Part shown: piece after piece, positions 7,682-15,804 of the stretch
Position numbering within the stretch: position 1 is the first letter of the stretch
How the letters are laid out: every line of letters starts with the position of its first letter
Assembly: GCA_043760535.1 (NCBI GenBank)
Contig: JAYUOV010000328.1
Coordinates: forward strand, 1 to 23,613
Direction: 5' to 3'
From: JAZKFT01 sp043760535
GTDB taxonomy: Bacteria; Bacteroidota; Bacteroidia; Chitinophagales; Chitinophagaceae
Length of the DNA: 23,613 nucleotides
The notes under the pieces: generated by a model
The model's input: only the letters and a program-made list of their open reading frames with translations
Database searches by the model: none
What the model was told of the DNA's origin: nothing
Position numbers and translations under genes: made by a program

Positions 7682-8677
7682 CTACAACGTTAAGTACGGT
7701 GCTATTTTATTAAATGTTTGTTCATCAATAATCTCTATTTTCTTGAGATCGCCTATGGAAGCATAATTGCCATGCTGGCTGCGGTATTGCACGATGGCAT
7801 TGGCAATATTCCATTTTATATAGGGATGAACTTTTAAGGTATTGGCATCGGCCGTGTTAATATTGAGTTGCCTGATGCCGCCATTATAAACCAGTTTGCC
7901 CTTTATTTTTTGAAAAGTAGAATCGGGTACACCATACGTTTCGGCCAGTTGGTTTACGCTGCTAAAGCCGCCAAGTTTATCTCGGTAGTTAATAATGCGG
8001 GCCGCAAGCTTGCTGCCTATGCCCGGCAATGTTATGAGTGCTGTGGTATCGGCAGTATTTATGTCAATAGTTTTTGGTGTGTATGTGGGCTTGGTATAAT
8101 TTGAGGCAGATTCGTTAGCTGTGTTGTCATAAGTTTTGGGTGTATAAGCTGTGTTTTCGGCCCCGGCTATTTTTACATAAGGCAGCAGCCTTTCGGCTTC
8201 ATCGGGAAAGAGGCCATAGATGCGTTTTATATCATCTGCCTTGCGGAATTTGCCGCCTTTGGAAAGATAGTTTTGGATGGTGGCAATGGTTTTATCTCTT
8301 ACGCCAAGCCGTTTCCAGCCGGCTGCATCTATGGTATTAGGGTCAAAATCAAACAGTTCCCCTTTAATAGTGTAATTGCCATTTTTACGTGACGGCTCGT
8401 TGTAATTATCATCGTCATCTTTGTTATCAAAATTATTGTACCGCTTATTGTTTTTCGTGTAATTATTGGCGTAGCTATTGGTATCAGCCAGTTTTAGGGC
8501 GGCTACCTTTTTTGTAAATTCAGCATCGGCCGGTATGGTTTTGCTGCTAAAGAAAAAGCCATAGCCAAATTTTACTACGGCACATACAGCCATTACCGCA
8601 ATAGCAATAAAGACTCCGTTACGCTGGCTTTTGGAGAAAGTAAAATAATCGGCGATGAGGTTTTGGCGACGGCTCAT
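7682..8677 (-). CDS. Helix-hairpin-helix protein with N-terminal membrane anchor (ComEA-like)
   Basis: 331 residues. One membrane helix at about 21-43 follows a short basic N-terminus, and a low-complexity Asn/Asp/Lys linker (about 65-105) leads to three helix-hairpin-helix units at roughly 110-157, 203-250 and 271-320. Each starts with a F/I-D/N-x-NT-like motif (FDPNT, IDINTAD, LNINTAD); the middle one has the canonical LPGIGSKLAARII. ComEA-type domains bind double-stranded DNA and in competent bacteria act in DNA uptake at the outer face of the membrane. Bacteroidota commonly carry multi-HhH versions whose role is not established. The start overlaps the stop of the upstream XRE gene (ATGA at 8674-8677), implying co-transcription and translational coupling. 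Confidence 0.88.
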   Translation of the reverse strand: MSRRQNLIADYFTFSKSQRNGVFIAIAVMAVCAVVKFGYGFFFSSKTIPADAEFTKKVAALKLADTNSYANNYTKNNKRYNNFDNKDDDDNYNEPSRKNGNYTIKGELFDFDPNTIDAAGWKRLGVRDKTIATIQNYLSKGGKFRKADDIKRIYGLFPDEAERLLPYVKIAGAENTAYTPKTYDNTANESASNYTKPTYTPKTIDINTADTTALITLPGIGSKLAARIINYRDKLGGFSSVNQLAETYGVPDSTFQKIKGKLVYNGGIRQLNINTADANTLKVHPYIKWNIANAIVQYRSQHGNYASIGDLKKIEIIDEQTFNKIAPYLTL

Positions 8678-9006
8678 GGGAGTTTGGTGTGGATGCTTTT
8701 TATTTCTTTTTTAAGTAAGTCCATTTCTTTCCTTAATAGTGCTACTTCTTGTTCTAATGAAAAATGCTGACTGCTTTTTATCTCTGTTTCGGATGTATTT
8801 ATTTCAATTGTTTCTGCTATTACTTGAAAAAAATTAAAATTTAGTGCCACACAAAACCTCTGTAACGTACCTGTGTCGGTTGATTTGCGGTTAAAAATAT
8901 TATTGAGGTTTTGTCTGGAAGTATTAACAAGGAAAGCCAGTTTTATGCTGCTTATACCTGCTTCCTTAGCTTTATTTTTTATCAATTTACCTAAATGAAT
9001 CTCCAT
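8674..9006 (-). CDS. XRE-family DNA-binding protein with C-terminal coiled coil
   Basis: 110 residues. Residues about 5-60 form a lambda-repressor-like helix-turn-helix (SIKLAFLVNTSRQNLNNIFN holds the turn and recognition helix). Residues about 80-107 (LEQEVALLRKEMDLLKKEI) form a leucine-heptad coiled coil likely used for dimerisation. It is a probable cytosolic transcription regulator. Its stop overlaps the ComEA-like start by 4 bp. The intergenic region upstream carries three TTTACA-type palindromes, plausible operators for this protein or another regulator of the divergent pair. Which genes it controls is unknown. Confidence 0.82.
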   Translation of the reverse strand: MEIHLGKLIKNKAKEAGISSIKLAFLVNTSRQNLNNIFNRKSTDTGTLQRFCVALNFNFFQVIAETIEINTSETEIKSSQHFSLEQEVALLRKEMDLLKKEIKSIHTKLP

Positions 9007-9060
9007 TTAGTAAACCTCAACATAACTTACTTGAACAACACAAGTGATTGACTTAAATAG

Positions 9061-9077
9061 ATTTACATTATGTAAAT
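9061..9077. promoter_or_regulatory. Perfect 17-bp palindrome (candidate operator 1)
   Basis: ATTTACAT-T-ATGTAAAT is a perfect 8-1-8 palindrome 55 bp before the XRE gene start. It shares the TTACAT/ATGTAA arms with the site at 9103-9119; the centres are 42 bp apart, about four helical turns. Confidence 0.6.
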
Positions 9078-9089
9078 AATTTATTGCTT

Positions 9090-9107
9090 TGTAAATTTTT
9101 GTTTACA
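9090..9107. promoter_or_regulatory. Imperfect palindrome between the two perfect ones (candidate operator 2)
   Basis: TGTAAA and TTTACA arms (9090-9095 and 9102-9107) are separated by 6 bases. Its right arm overlaps the left arm of the next site. Arm sequence matches the two flanking palindromes. Confidence 0.4.
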
Positions 9108-9119
9108 TTTGAAATGTAA
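9103..9119 (+). promoter_or_regulatory. Perfect 17-bp palindrome overlapping a candidate -7 box (candidate operator 3)
   Basis: TTACATTT-G-AAATGTAA is a perfect 8-1-8 palindrome. It contains TACATTTG (9104-9111), an exact match to the TAnnTTTG -7 form on the plus strand; the expected -33 position holds only TTTA at about 9080. A protein bound here would block transcription toward the gene at 9255. Confidence 0.5.
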
Positions 9120-9254
9120 GCATTCTCATAACCAACACTATGATTCTAACTTCACACATTGTCAATACGGGATTAAGTCCGCCAAATAATTTTTCATTTG
9201 CTTTGCAATGAAATGAAACAATGTATCGTCATTCTATTACAAAATTTTTTTTAC

Positions 9255-9710
9255 ATGAAAATTCAAGCTATTGTTTTTTTAATAATTCTTAGTTGGTGTT
9301 TTATTAACGGAAATTGCAACAAAACAAAAGATATAGGGAATAACACAAACGTTAATCTAAGAGATAAAACTTTATCAGAAATTAAAGCAACCGTACAAGG
9401 AAATTGGAAAATTCATTATCGTTATGGGGGGCTTACAGGCAATGTCAAAACTCCAATGACAGATTCTTACTACAAGGTATTGCCAAGTGACAGTATTTAC
9501 CTTACTCTCAGTAATGTTTTATATGCTTCTGATAAGGCAAACTTTCAAAGGATAACTACAATCTTTGGATATTCAGCATATACGATGGATTTTATTTCCA
9601 TTAGCGGTACTCCCAAAAGTTGGATTGTAGACTATATTAATGGTGACACTTTGGTTCTTGATGATAATAATATGAACGGAAGCGCTTATCATATGACAAA
9701 ATTCCCGTAA
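9255..9710 (+). CDS. Small secreted, possibly lipocalin-like protein
   Basis: 151 residues from ATG 9255. The frame is open from 9198 with another ATG at 9213, but 9255 places a short basic N-terminus (MKIQ) directly before the hydrophobic core AIVFLIILSWCFI, so I prefer it. The signal sequence ends in a Cys within NGNCNKT, but that is not a good lipobox, so lipoprotein status is uncertain. The mature part begins ATVQGNWKIHYRYGG and ends with a strand-rich region containing GDTLVLDDN; this resembles the small lipocalin-like exported proteins common in Bacteroidota, but I cannot confirm a family. It lies 58 bases before the metallopeptidase on the same strand and shares its AT-rich composition. 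Confidence 0.7.
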   Translation: MKIQAIVFLIILSWCFINGNCNKTKDIGNNTNVNLRDKTLSEIKATVQGNWKIHYRYGGLTGNVKTPMTDSYYKVLPSDSIYLTLSNVLYASDKANFQRITTIFGYSAYTMDFISISGTPKSWIVDYINGDTLVLDDNNMNGSAYHMTKFP

Positions 9711-9718
9711 TAATTGTT

Positions 9719-9749
9719 TTTGGTTGGTGGAATGCTTACAATAATTTTC
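9719..9749 (+). promoter_or_regulatory. Bacteroidota-type promoter for the M4 metallopeptidase
   Basis: TTTG at 9719-9722, exactly 19 bases, then TAATTTTC at 9742-9749 (TAnnTTTG with one mismatch). It implies initiation about 10-15 bases before the ATG at 9769. Confidence 0.45.
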
Positions 9750-9768
9750 ACTACTTAAACCCAAAAAA

Positions 9769-12024
9769 ATGATACAAAAAATAATACTTTTTTTCTTGTC
9801 AATCCTGATGTTATGGAAAGTCAATGGTCAAAACCAATTTAACCTCGAAAATAAGATCATTAAAAATAGTTATGTTTCTTTTGCTAAAATAAAAACTGAG
9901 AATACAAAGAAAATTTTTAATGAAACTGATAAGACGAATTTGCTTAGGGTTTTGACTGAATTTGATGGGAATATTTCGTTTCAGAAAATTGATTCCCAGA
10001 GAATAGGAACAGATATTTTTCAAGAAAAGTTTCAACTTAGAAAAAATGGTATAAAAATACGAGGAGGTGAATATTTAATACATCAAAAAAATATGACACT
10101 TGATTTTGTGCATGGCTTTATGGCCCCATTTGTAAAGGAGTTACCAATAAATAATGAAATCAATAAAAAAAATTGTATTAAAAAAGCGTTGTCATATTTT
10201 GAAGGTGAAAACAAACAGAAAAATATTAGCAGCATTAAAGAAGCAAGTTTAATTTATTACTTTAATTATAAAATAAACTCATATCAACTTGCGTATCAAA
10301 TAGAAATTTTTTCAACAAAATCATTACGAGCCGAAAATGTTTTTATAAGTGCTAATAGTGAAGAATTTTTAGGTGCTGAAAGTTTGATCTGTAATGTGAA
10401 TTTTCCGGGTATAGCAGAAACTCAATATAACGGCTTTAGAAATATAGTTACAGATGCAAACACAGGAATAGGTCCTTTTAGGCTTCAGGAATTAAGAAAC
10501 AATGTACTAATTAGAACTCGAAACAATAACGATCAATTTTTAGAAGTCGCAGGTGCTACAGAGCTTTGGGACAATGACAATAATTGGACATTTAATGAAC
10601 ATGTGAATGATCAGGCCGCATTAGATGCCCATTGGGCTGCGGAAACGGTTTACGATTATTGGCTTAACACCCATAACAGAAATAGTATAGACGGAAATGG
10701 TATGCCGATTGAAACTTTTGTTCATGTTTCCGAAGACGGAGTGAATAGTATGTTTAATGCTTTTTGGTTCTCGAATAGAATGTATTATGGTGATGGTATA
10801 AATGGAAACAATCCACTGACTGCACTTGATATTTGTGGGCATGAGGTTGGTCATGGGATAGATCAATTTACAGGTGATCTTAAATATGAAAGAGAGTCTG
10901 GTGCCTTAGATGAAGGATTTGCTGATATTTGGGGAGCCTGCGTAGAAGCGCAAACTACTCCAAATAAACAAAGATGGTTGTTGGGAGAGGATGTATTAGG
11001 CGGGCCTTTACGAAGTATGTCTAACCCAAATCAATTCGGTCAACCCGATACTTATCTTGGAGATTTATGGGCTAACACAGATTGCGGCACTCCTACTAGA
11101 GCAAACGATTATTGCGGAGTGCATACCAATAGCGGGGTGTTAAATTTTTGGTTTTTCCTATTATCTGAGGGTGGCACAGGAACGAACGATATTAACAACT
11201 CATACAACGTAAATGGACTCGGGATTGAAGTTGCGGCGCAAATTGCCTACAGAACAAAATTATTAATGAACAACTCATTTTCTGGATATAATTTGTGCAG
11301 GGAAATGAGCATTCAGGCAGCAATTCAGTTATTTGGTTCCTGTAGCAATGAAGTTGCTCAAGTAGTTAATGCTTGGTTTGCTGTAGGGGTAGGTGATAGT
11401 AATTTACCTAATCCACCAATTACTAATGTTATCCTTTCAAGTTACTACCATATAGCCCACACTAATGGTAAAGTTCGGTTTACAGTAAATTGGCAACCAG
11501 CAAACGCCCAACCAACAGAAATCAGATGGTATAATGCAGCTACAAATCAACTACTTGCAACCACGCCTGGCTATATTAATAATTTTGAATGGACTCCCAA
11601 TTGCCCATCAAAGCCAAAAACGAATAATACAGATTGCATTTCAGTTTATGCTACAGTAGTAGGCTGTAATACAGTACAATCTAATACTGTAGGTGGTAAT
11701 TTTAATTGCTTCTATAAAACATGGAGTACTTTATGGAGTTGCCCTTTATACCAGCGAAATGAACAAATAGAAGATGAACCAATGGTTTTGGGAGGATTAA
11801 AAATATATCCAAATCCAGCAACTACCAGCTTTACTATTTCTCATGGTGCCGTAATTACTAAAATCCGAATAATAGATAAAACCGGAAGAATAAATAAAGT
11901 ACAGTTTTTTAGCAATCAATTAAAAAATCAATCAATTAGCACTATTGGTTTAAAACCAGATGTATATACAGTTATTGTTTCTGATGGTGAAAAGGAGTAC
12001 ACAACCAAGTTGATTGTTTTATAA
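9769..12024 (+). CDS. Secreted M4-family (thermolysin-like) metallopeptidase with T9SS C-terminal domain
   Basis: 751 residues. A signal peptide (about 1-20, ending at VNGQ) is followed by a propeptide with an FTP-like segment (about 55-125). The catalytic domain carries the zinc motif HEVGH (358-362), third ligand Glu382 in GALDEGFADIWG at the exact thermolysin spacing, and the second catalytic His452 in VHTNSG. After about residue 550 comes a beta-sandwich-like region with several cysteines. The last about 80 residues, from LKIYPNPATTSFTI to TTKLIVL, form a type A T9SS sorting domain, so the protein should cross the outer membrane by the type IX system. M4 enzymes are endopeptidases acting on extracellular protein and are normally autoprocessed. 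All catalytic residues are intact. The gene is noticeably more AT-rich than the metabolic genes nearby. Confidence 0.96.
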   Translation: MIQKIILFFLSILMLWKVNGQNQFNLENKIIKNSYVSFAKIKTENTKKIFNETDKTNLLRVLTEFDGNISFQKIDSQRIGTDIFQEKFQLRKNGIKIRGGEYLIHQKNMTLDFVHGFMAPFVKELPINNEINKKNCIKKALSYFEGENKQKNISSIKEASLIYYFNYKINSYQLAYQIEIFSTKSLRAENVFISANSEEFLGAESLICNVNFPGIAETQYNGFRNIVTDANTGIGPFRLQELRNNVLIRTRNNNDQFLEVAGATELWDNDNNWTFNEHVNDQAALDAHWAAETVYDYWLNTHNRNSIDGNGMPIETFVHVSEDGVNSMFNAFWFSNRMYYGDGINGNNPLTALDICGHEVGHGIDQFTGDLKYERESGALDEGFADIWGACVEAQTTPNKQRWLLGEDVLGGPLRSMSNPNQFGQPDTYLGDLWANTDCGTPTRANDYCGVHTNSGVLNFWFFLLSEGGTGTNDINNSYNVNGLGIEVAAQIAYRTKLLMNNSFSGYNLCREMSIQAAIQLFGSCSNEVAQVVNAWFAVGVGDSNLPNPPITNVILSSYYHIAHTNGKVRFTVNWQPANAQPTEIRWYNAATNQLLATTPGYINNFEWTPNCPSKPKTNNTDCISVYATVVGCNTVQSNTVGGNFNCFYKTWSTLWSCPLYQRNEQIEDEPMVLGGLKIYPNPATTSFTISHGAVITKIRIIDKTGRINKVQFFSNQLKNQSISTIGLKPDVYTVIVSDGEKEYTTKLIVL

Positions 12025-12047
12025 ATCATATAAATCTGAAAAAAGAG

Positions 12048-12082
12048 CGGCTAACTCAAAATTTGAGATAGCCGTTTTTTTT
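12048..12082 (+). terminator. Rho-independent terminator after the metallopeptidase
   Basis: Arms CGGCTAACTCAAA (12048-12060) and TTTGAGATAGCCG (12062-12074) pair except for one A/A mismatch, followed by eight T (12075-12082). It begins 24 bases after the stop codon. Confidence 0.88.
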
Positions 12083-12311
12083 GGCCCTAAATGTTTCTGT
12101 TGTAAAAAAATCCTCCCATTCATCACAAAATCCTGCCTTTCGTCCAAAACGAAAGAAAAATTTCTTTTTCACAAAATTGAGCTGAAACCCTTTGCAGTAT
12201 TCACTTTACTTACAATTTTAGATTCCACTTTACCGCCAGCTACTAAAAACAAATATGTACTGTGTGTCGCATAGTACCGATTTGTGCCTATATCTTTGTG
12301 TAACAAATGGG
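12083..12311. other. Intergenic region with no supported gene
   Basis: An open frame crosses this stretch, but it starts inside the metallopeptidase gene and runs through its terminator, so I do not call it. The only signal is TATCTTTG at 12291-12298, fitting the TAnnTTTG -7 form without a matching -33 box; it could serve the lipoprotein gene at 12432 with a leader of about 130 bases. Confidence 0.4.
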
Positions 12312-12394
12312 GGAGTTAGGGATTAGATGATTAGGGATTGGTGATTGGGAAGAAGGGATTAGTTAATTGGTTGAATAGTTAATTGGCGATTAGG
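12312..12394. repeat. Degenerate 7/8-base-period repeat upstream of the small lipoprotein
   Basis: Units such as AGTTAGGG, ATTAGATG, ATTAGGG, ATTGGTG, ATTGGGA, AGAAGGG and ATTAGTT follow one another, then AATTGG/GATTAGG remnants. It resembles the array at 2964-3046 but is more diverged. Confidence 0.7.
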
Positions 12395-12431
12395 AAAACA
12401 AATCATTTTAAAACTTTATAAAATACTAACC

Positions 12432-12794
12432 ATGAAAAATAGAAACCACATCGTTGCAGCCGTGCTGATACTGTTAGTAGTTATTGTAGCGGGTTGCCAC
12501 CTTCGCCACAATCGTGTAAGAACGGTTAAGGTTCGTAACGATCGCAGTTCTTTAAAAATCCAGTATTCGGGTAAAGTAGTTTTTAACGAAGATGGAACGG
12601 CTATTGAACAACTGTCGCCAAACGGATTTGTGAAGTACAAAAAAGACGATGAGATATTTACTGTAAAGCGGGATGGAAACGGTGACCTTTCTTACAAACT
12701 ATACGACGGCAGCCGCAACCTTAATTACAACGACGATGATTACGCCAGAGATTTTGCCGCAAAAGCCATCAAAGAAATAGCGGAACATTATTGA
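12432..12794 (+). CDS. Small lipoprotein of unknown function
   Basis: 120 residues. A basic start (MKNRNH) leads to a hydrophobic core and the lipobox VAGC at about residues 19-22, so it is probably lipidated and membrane-anchored in the periplasm. The mature part contains a basic segment (RHNRVRTVKVRNDRSS) and beta-rich repeats such as YSGKVVFNEDGTAIEQLSPNG, KKDDEIFTVKRDGNGDLSYKL, ending in an acidic/aromatic segment and a helix. I do not recognise a named family. It precedes the PadR-PspC pair on the same strand by 190 bases that contain an inverted repeat; membership in the same unit is uncertain. Confidence 0.78.
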   Translation: MKNRNHIVAAVLILLVVIVAGCHLRHNRVRTVKVRNDRSSLKIQYSGKVVFNEDGTAIEQLSPNGFVKYKKDDEIFTVKRDGNGDLSYKLYDGSRNLNYNDDDYARDFAAKAIKEIAEHY

Positions 12795-12953
12795 AGTGGC
12801 GAGTGTGAAGTGGGGAGTAGCGAGTGGGAAATCCTCTCTCATATTTCTAACTAATTGCAAAACCTCTTTTTACAAGATGACTATAGACCCCACTGACCAG
12901 TAATAAAACAGACACCGTTTCCTATTTGCTACTTCCCACTCACCACTCGCTTT
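12794..12953. repeat. Heptad repeat with a matching inverted copy
   Basis: Five heptads in exact register (AAGTGGC, GAGTGTG, AAGTGGG, GAGTAGC, GAGTGGG) occupy 12794-12828. A related sequence in inverted orientation lies at 12926-12950; reverse-complemented it matches 12800-12824 at 20 of 25 positions. The roughly 100 bases between hold no gene. The two could form a long imperfect hairpin upstream of padR. Confidence 0.75.
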
Positions 12954-12984
12954 TAAACAATTGCTCACAATAAAAATTAACAAG

Positions 12985-13443
12985 ATGAACATCGAAAACA
13001 CAGCCAGCCAGATGCGTAAAGGAGTGCTGGAATTCTGCGTCCTTTCGGTGATAAGGCAGGGAGAAGCTTATCCCAGTGATATCATCGATAAAATGAAGGC
13101 GGCCAATTTCCAGATGATGGAAGGCACATTATACCCACTGCTTACACGCCTTAAAAATGCCAATATGCTCAGTTACCGCTGGGTAGAAAGCAACAGCGGC
13201 CCGCCACGCAAATATTTTAACCTAACCGATGCCGGCCTTTTATTTTACCAGGAGCTGGAAGAAACATGGAACGAAATGGCCACTGCCGTAGAAGCCGTAA
13301 AACACCAAAGCCTAATGGCAGGCCCGGCACCCGAAAACACACGCCTAACTGCCGACTCGTACACAAATCTGGGAGCTACCATCCAAAGAGGAATAACGAC
13401 TGATCAAAATACCCAAGCGCCTGGCGAAAGCGGCCGGCAATAA
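12985..13443 (+). CDS. PadR-family transcriptional regulator
   Basis: 152 residues from ATG 12985; an in-frame TTG at 12961 is possible but adds residues unlike the family. The winged helix-turn-helix is clear: RKGVLEFCVLSVI, EAYPSDIIDKMK, the PadR signature EGTLYPLLTRLKNANML, and the wing SNSGPPRKYFNLTDAG. A C-terminal helix (LEETWNEMATAVEAV) likely dimerises; a disordered tail of about 45 residues follows. PadR proteins are usually repressors of nearby genes. It lies 35 bases before the PspC gene, an arrangement familiar in Bacteroidota, so it probably regulates a shared operon that includes itself. Confidence 0.92.
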   Translation: MNIENTASQMRKGVLEFCVLSVIRQGEAYPSDIIDKMKAANFQMMEGTLYPLLTRLKNANMLSYRWVESNSGPPRKYFNLTDAGLLFYQELEETWNEMATAVEAVKHQSLMAGPAPENTRLTADSYTNLGATIQRGITTDQNTQAPGESGRQ

Positions 13444-13478
13444 CCACCAACTAAACATAACTTCTAATTTTTTTTATC

Positions 13479-15704
13479 ATGAAAAAGGTAATCAACATAA
13501 ATTTTCAGGGCAGGGTAGTTCCCATTGAGGAATCGGCCTACGAAATGTTGCAACAATACACCGGAAGCCTCCGCAGTTACTTTGCCAACGAAGAAGGCAA
13601 GGACGAAATCATTAACGACATTGAAAGCCGTATTGGCGAATTATTTGCCGATAAACTTAAAAAAGGTGCTGCCTGCATTACCGATAGCGATGTAAATGCG
13701 ATAATGAATAGTATGGGCCGCCCATCCGATTTTGAACAAGCCGATGATGAAGGAACCGGCAATAAGAATCAGGATACAAGTAGCAAGAATCAAGGTACAA
13801 GCAGCCAAACTTACGATGCCAATTTAGGCCAGCAAGGTGCTGCACCTAAAAAAAGACTGTACCGTGATGAGGAAGACAAAATACTGGGCGGTGTAGCTAG
13901 CGGACTGGCCAACTACCTGGGAATAGATCCTGCCGTAATGCGGATACTATTTGCCATTAGTGCATTTGTAGGCGGCTTTGGGTTTTTAGTCTACATCGTA
14001 TTATGGATTGCATTGCCTAGCAAAAGCCTGATTACCAGCATCCGTAAGCGGCTGTACCGTGATGGCGAAGACAAGGTTTTTGGCGGTGTATGCGGAGGCC
14101 TTGCAAAATACTTCGATATTAATGTAAGTATACCACGGGTGATTTTTGCTGCACCTTTTATATTCGGATTAATAACATCTGTAGGCCGCAACTTTTTTAT
14201 GAATGGCCCGGTAATTATCGGCGGCTTTAGCGGAGGTACATTTATAATGGCTTACATTATACTTTGGATAGTACTGCCCGAAGCCATTACAGCCCACGAA
14301 AAGCTGGAAATGAAAGGTGAAAAAATAGACCTTAACAGCATTCGCAATACAGTAATGGAAGACATGAAGGGCTTTAATGAAAGAGCCAAAAAAATGGGTA
14401 AAGATTTAAGCGGAACCGCCCAGGAATTAGGCGAAGAAGCAAAACGTGTGGGCAGGCAGGCAAGCGATGCTTTTAAAACCGGAGCCAGTAATGTAATGGG
14501 TGATACTGCCAATGCTGTTCGCCGAAACCGTGGCGGCCTCGGTAATGCCATAGCCATCCTTGTAAAAGCATTTGTATTTTTTATAATTGGATGTGTGGCA
14601 CTGGCATTATTTGCTGGGTTTATAGCCCTGCTTGGTGGCGGTGTAGGCGTACTGCCGTTAAAGGATTTCTTTTTAGAAGGCGTATGGCAAAATACTTACG
14701 CATGGGGTACATTACTATTTTTTATAGGCATACCAATCCTTGCATTTATTACTTGGCTTATCCGCAGGCTAATGAAGGTAAAAACACAAAACCGCTTTAT
14801 CGGCTACTCTTTTTCAGCACTTTGGTTTGTTGGCCTTTTTTGCCTAATAGCTCTTGTAGCCTCCATTAGCCGCAACTTTAGCACACCCAATTCTAAAACA
14901 GAAGACTTTGCACTAAGCCAGCCTGCAACGAATAATTTATTGGTAAAAGTAGCACCAGATACCCGTCGTGGCTTTAGCAACTGGATTGATTTTGATGGTG
15001 TAATAAGTGTAGAAGATGATAGCCTGTACATGAATACTGTAAGGGTAAACATTATCAGAAGTGCAGACAGCCAGTACCATGTACACACTGTAAAAATAAG
15101 TAATGGAAGAGATAATCAAAACTCAAGGTCGCTGGTAGAAAAAATAGATTTCAACATTGCCCAGCTGGATACTGTGCTGTACCTGCCACAAAGTTTTGGT
15201 ATTAGCAAGCAAGATAAATGGCGTAACCAAAGGGTGTTGGTTATTATAGAAGTGCCAGTAGGTAAAAAAATAAAGATGGATGAAAGTGTGTACGATTACG
15301 ACTATTTTAATGTGGAGTTTGGTAACCGCCGCAACCGCCGTATAAACCTGCCCAGGAACTGGCAGGATGGCGAAAACTGGCACGATAACCGCACCATGAT
15401 TATGACAGCCGAAGAACTGGTGCCACTGTACCGCAAAGGCAAAGACAACAAACAATACCGCTACGATGAGCAGGAGATAAATGATGAAAATGATGAATCA
15501 ACTCCTGTAAAACCAGAGCCTCCGGCCGCTCCTCAAAAAAGCAAAAAAGATTCTATTATAAAAGCCTTTACAGACTCTATGAACAGAAAAGATACAGGCT
15601 ACCGCTACGGCAATATTGAAGCTGTACATGAAGAAAACACAACAGCAGCCATTACACCTGATAACTATTTTTCACCACTGTCTATTTTGCCCGAAATGAA
15701 ATAA
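13479..15704 (+). CDS. Two-PspC-domain membrane protein
   Basis: 741 residues. Residues 1-85 form a soluble Bacteroidota-specific lead (MKKVININFQGRVVPIEESA) seen before PspC domains. PspC domain 1 (about 124-182) and 2 (about 189-270) each start with KRLYRD and GGV, followed by amphipathic/hydrophobic helices ending in LWIALP and LWIVLP. A charged helical region (275-345) is followed by three more hydrophobic segments (about 355-388, 408-428, 443-463) and a long, mostly extracytoplasmic C-terminal part ending in a Pro/Lys linker. PspC in phage-shock systems senses envelope stress; here the partner is PadR, so an envelope-stress or lipid-responsive role is inference. The linker before PspC1 (about 96-109) contains a 7-residue tandem repeat encoded by six heptads. 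Confidence 0.9.
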   Translation: MKKVININFQGRVVPIEESAYEMLQQYTGSLRSYFANEEGKDEIINDIESRIGELFADKLKKGAACITDSDVNAIMNSMGRPSDFEQADDEGTGNKNQDTSSKNQGTSSQTYDANLGQQGAAPKKRLYRDEEDKILGGVASGLANYLGIDPAVMRILFAISAFVGGFGFLVYIVLWIALPSKSLITSIRKRLYRDGEDKVFGGVCGGLAKYFDINVSIPRVIFAAPFIFGLITSVGRNFFMNGPVIIGGFSGGTFIMAYIILWIVLPEAITAHEKLEMKGEKIDLNSIRNTVMEDMKGFNERAKKMGKDLSGTAQELGEEAKRVGRQASDAFKTGASNVMGDTANAVRRNRGGLGNAIAILVKAFVFFIIGCVALALFAGFIALLGGGVGVLPLKDFFLEGVWQNTYAWGTLLFFIGIPILAFITWLIRRLMKVKTQNRFIGYSFSALWFVGLFCLIALVASISRNFSTPNSKTEDFALSQPATNNLLVKVAPDTRRGFSNWIDFDGVISVEDDSLYMNTVRVNIIRSADSQYHVHTVKISNGRDNQNSRSLVEKIDFNIAQLDTVLYLPQSFGISKQDKWRNQRVLVIIEVPVGKKIKMDESVYDYDYFNVEFGNRRNRRINLPRNWQDGENWHDNRTMIMTAEELVPLYRKGKDNKQYRYDEQEINDENDESTPVKPEPPAAPQKSKKDSIIKAFTDSMNRKDTGYRYGNIEAVHEENTTAAITPDNYFSPLSILPEMK
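13764..13805 (+). repeat. In-frame 21-bp tandem repeat built of heptads within the PspC gene
   Basis: Two 21-bp copies (13764-13784, 13785-13805) match at 18 of 21 positions; each is three heptads (AAGAATC, AGGATAC, AAGTAGC and AAGAATC, AAGGTAC, AAGCAGC). They encode KNQDTSS and KNQGTSS in the linker before the first PspC domain. Confidence 0.85.
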
Positions 15705-15756
15705 AAAAAGCAGGGCCGCCAAGCTCTTTCATATCGAAATAAGAAGGCAGCCCTGC
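15703..15756 (-). terminator. Probable terminator for the outer-membrane barrel gene (minus direction)
   Basis: GCAGGGC (15710-15716) pairs with GCCCTGC (15750-15756), and after one mismatch GCC pairs with GGC. Reading the minus strand, the stem is followed by seven T (15703-15709). It lies about 300 bases beyond the stop of the gene at 16054 and abuts the PspC stop. Confidence 0.55.
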
Positions 15757-15804
15757 AAATACAAACAGATCGATGCGGACATGCATCGCTATGTTTAGGT
15801 TGGT

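Noticed and set aside
9140..9211. 23-codon open frame downstream of the palindromes
   Set aside because: It follows the candidate promoter but is very short, has no recognisable feature and no conserved context; it could be a leader peptide but cannot be supported.
12014..12274. 86-codon open frame after the metallopeptidase
   Set aside because: It starts inside the metallopeptidase gene and runs through its terminator hairpin; the sequence has no domain or signal and looks like read-through of an AT-rich spacer.
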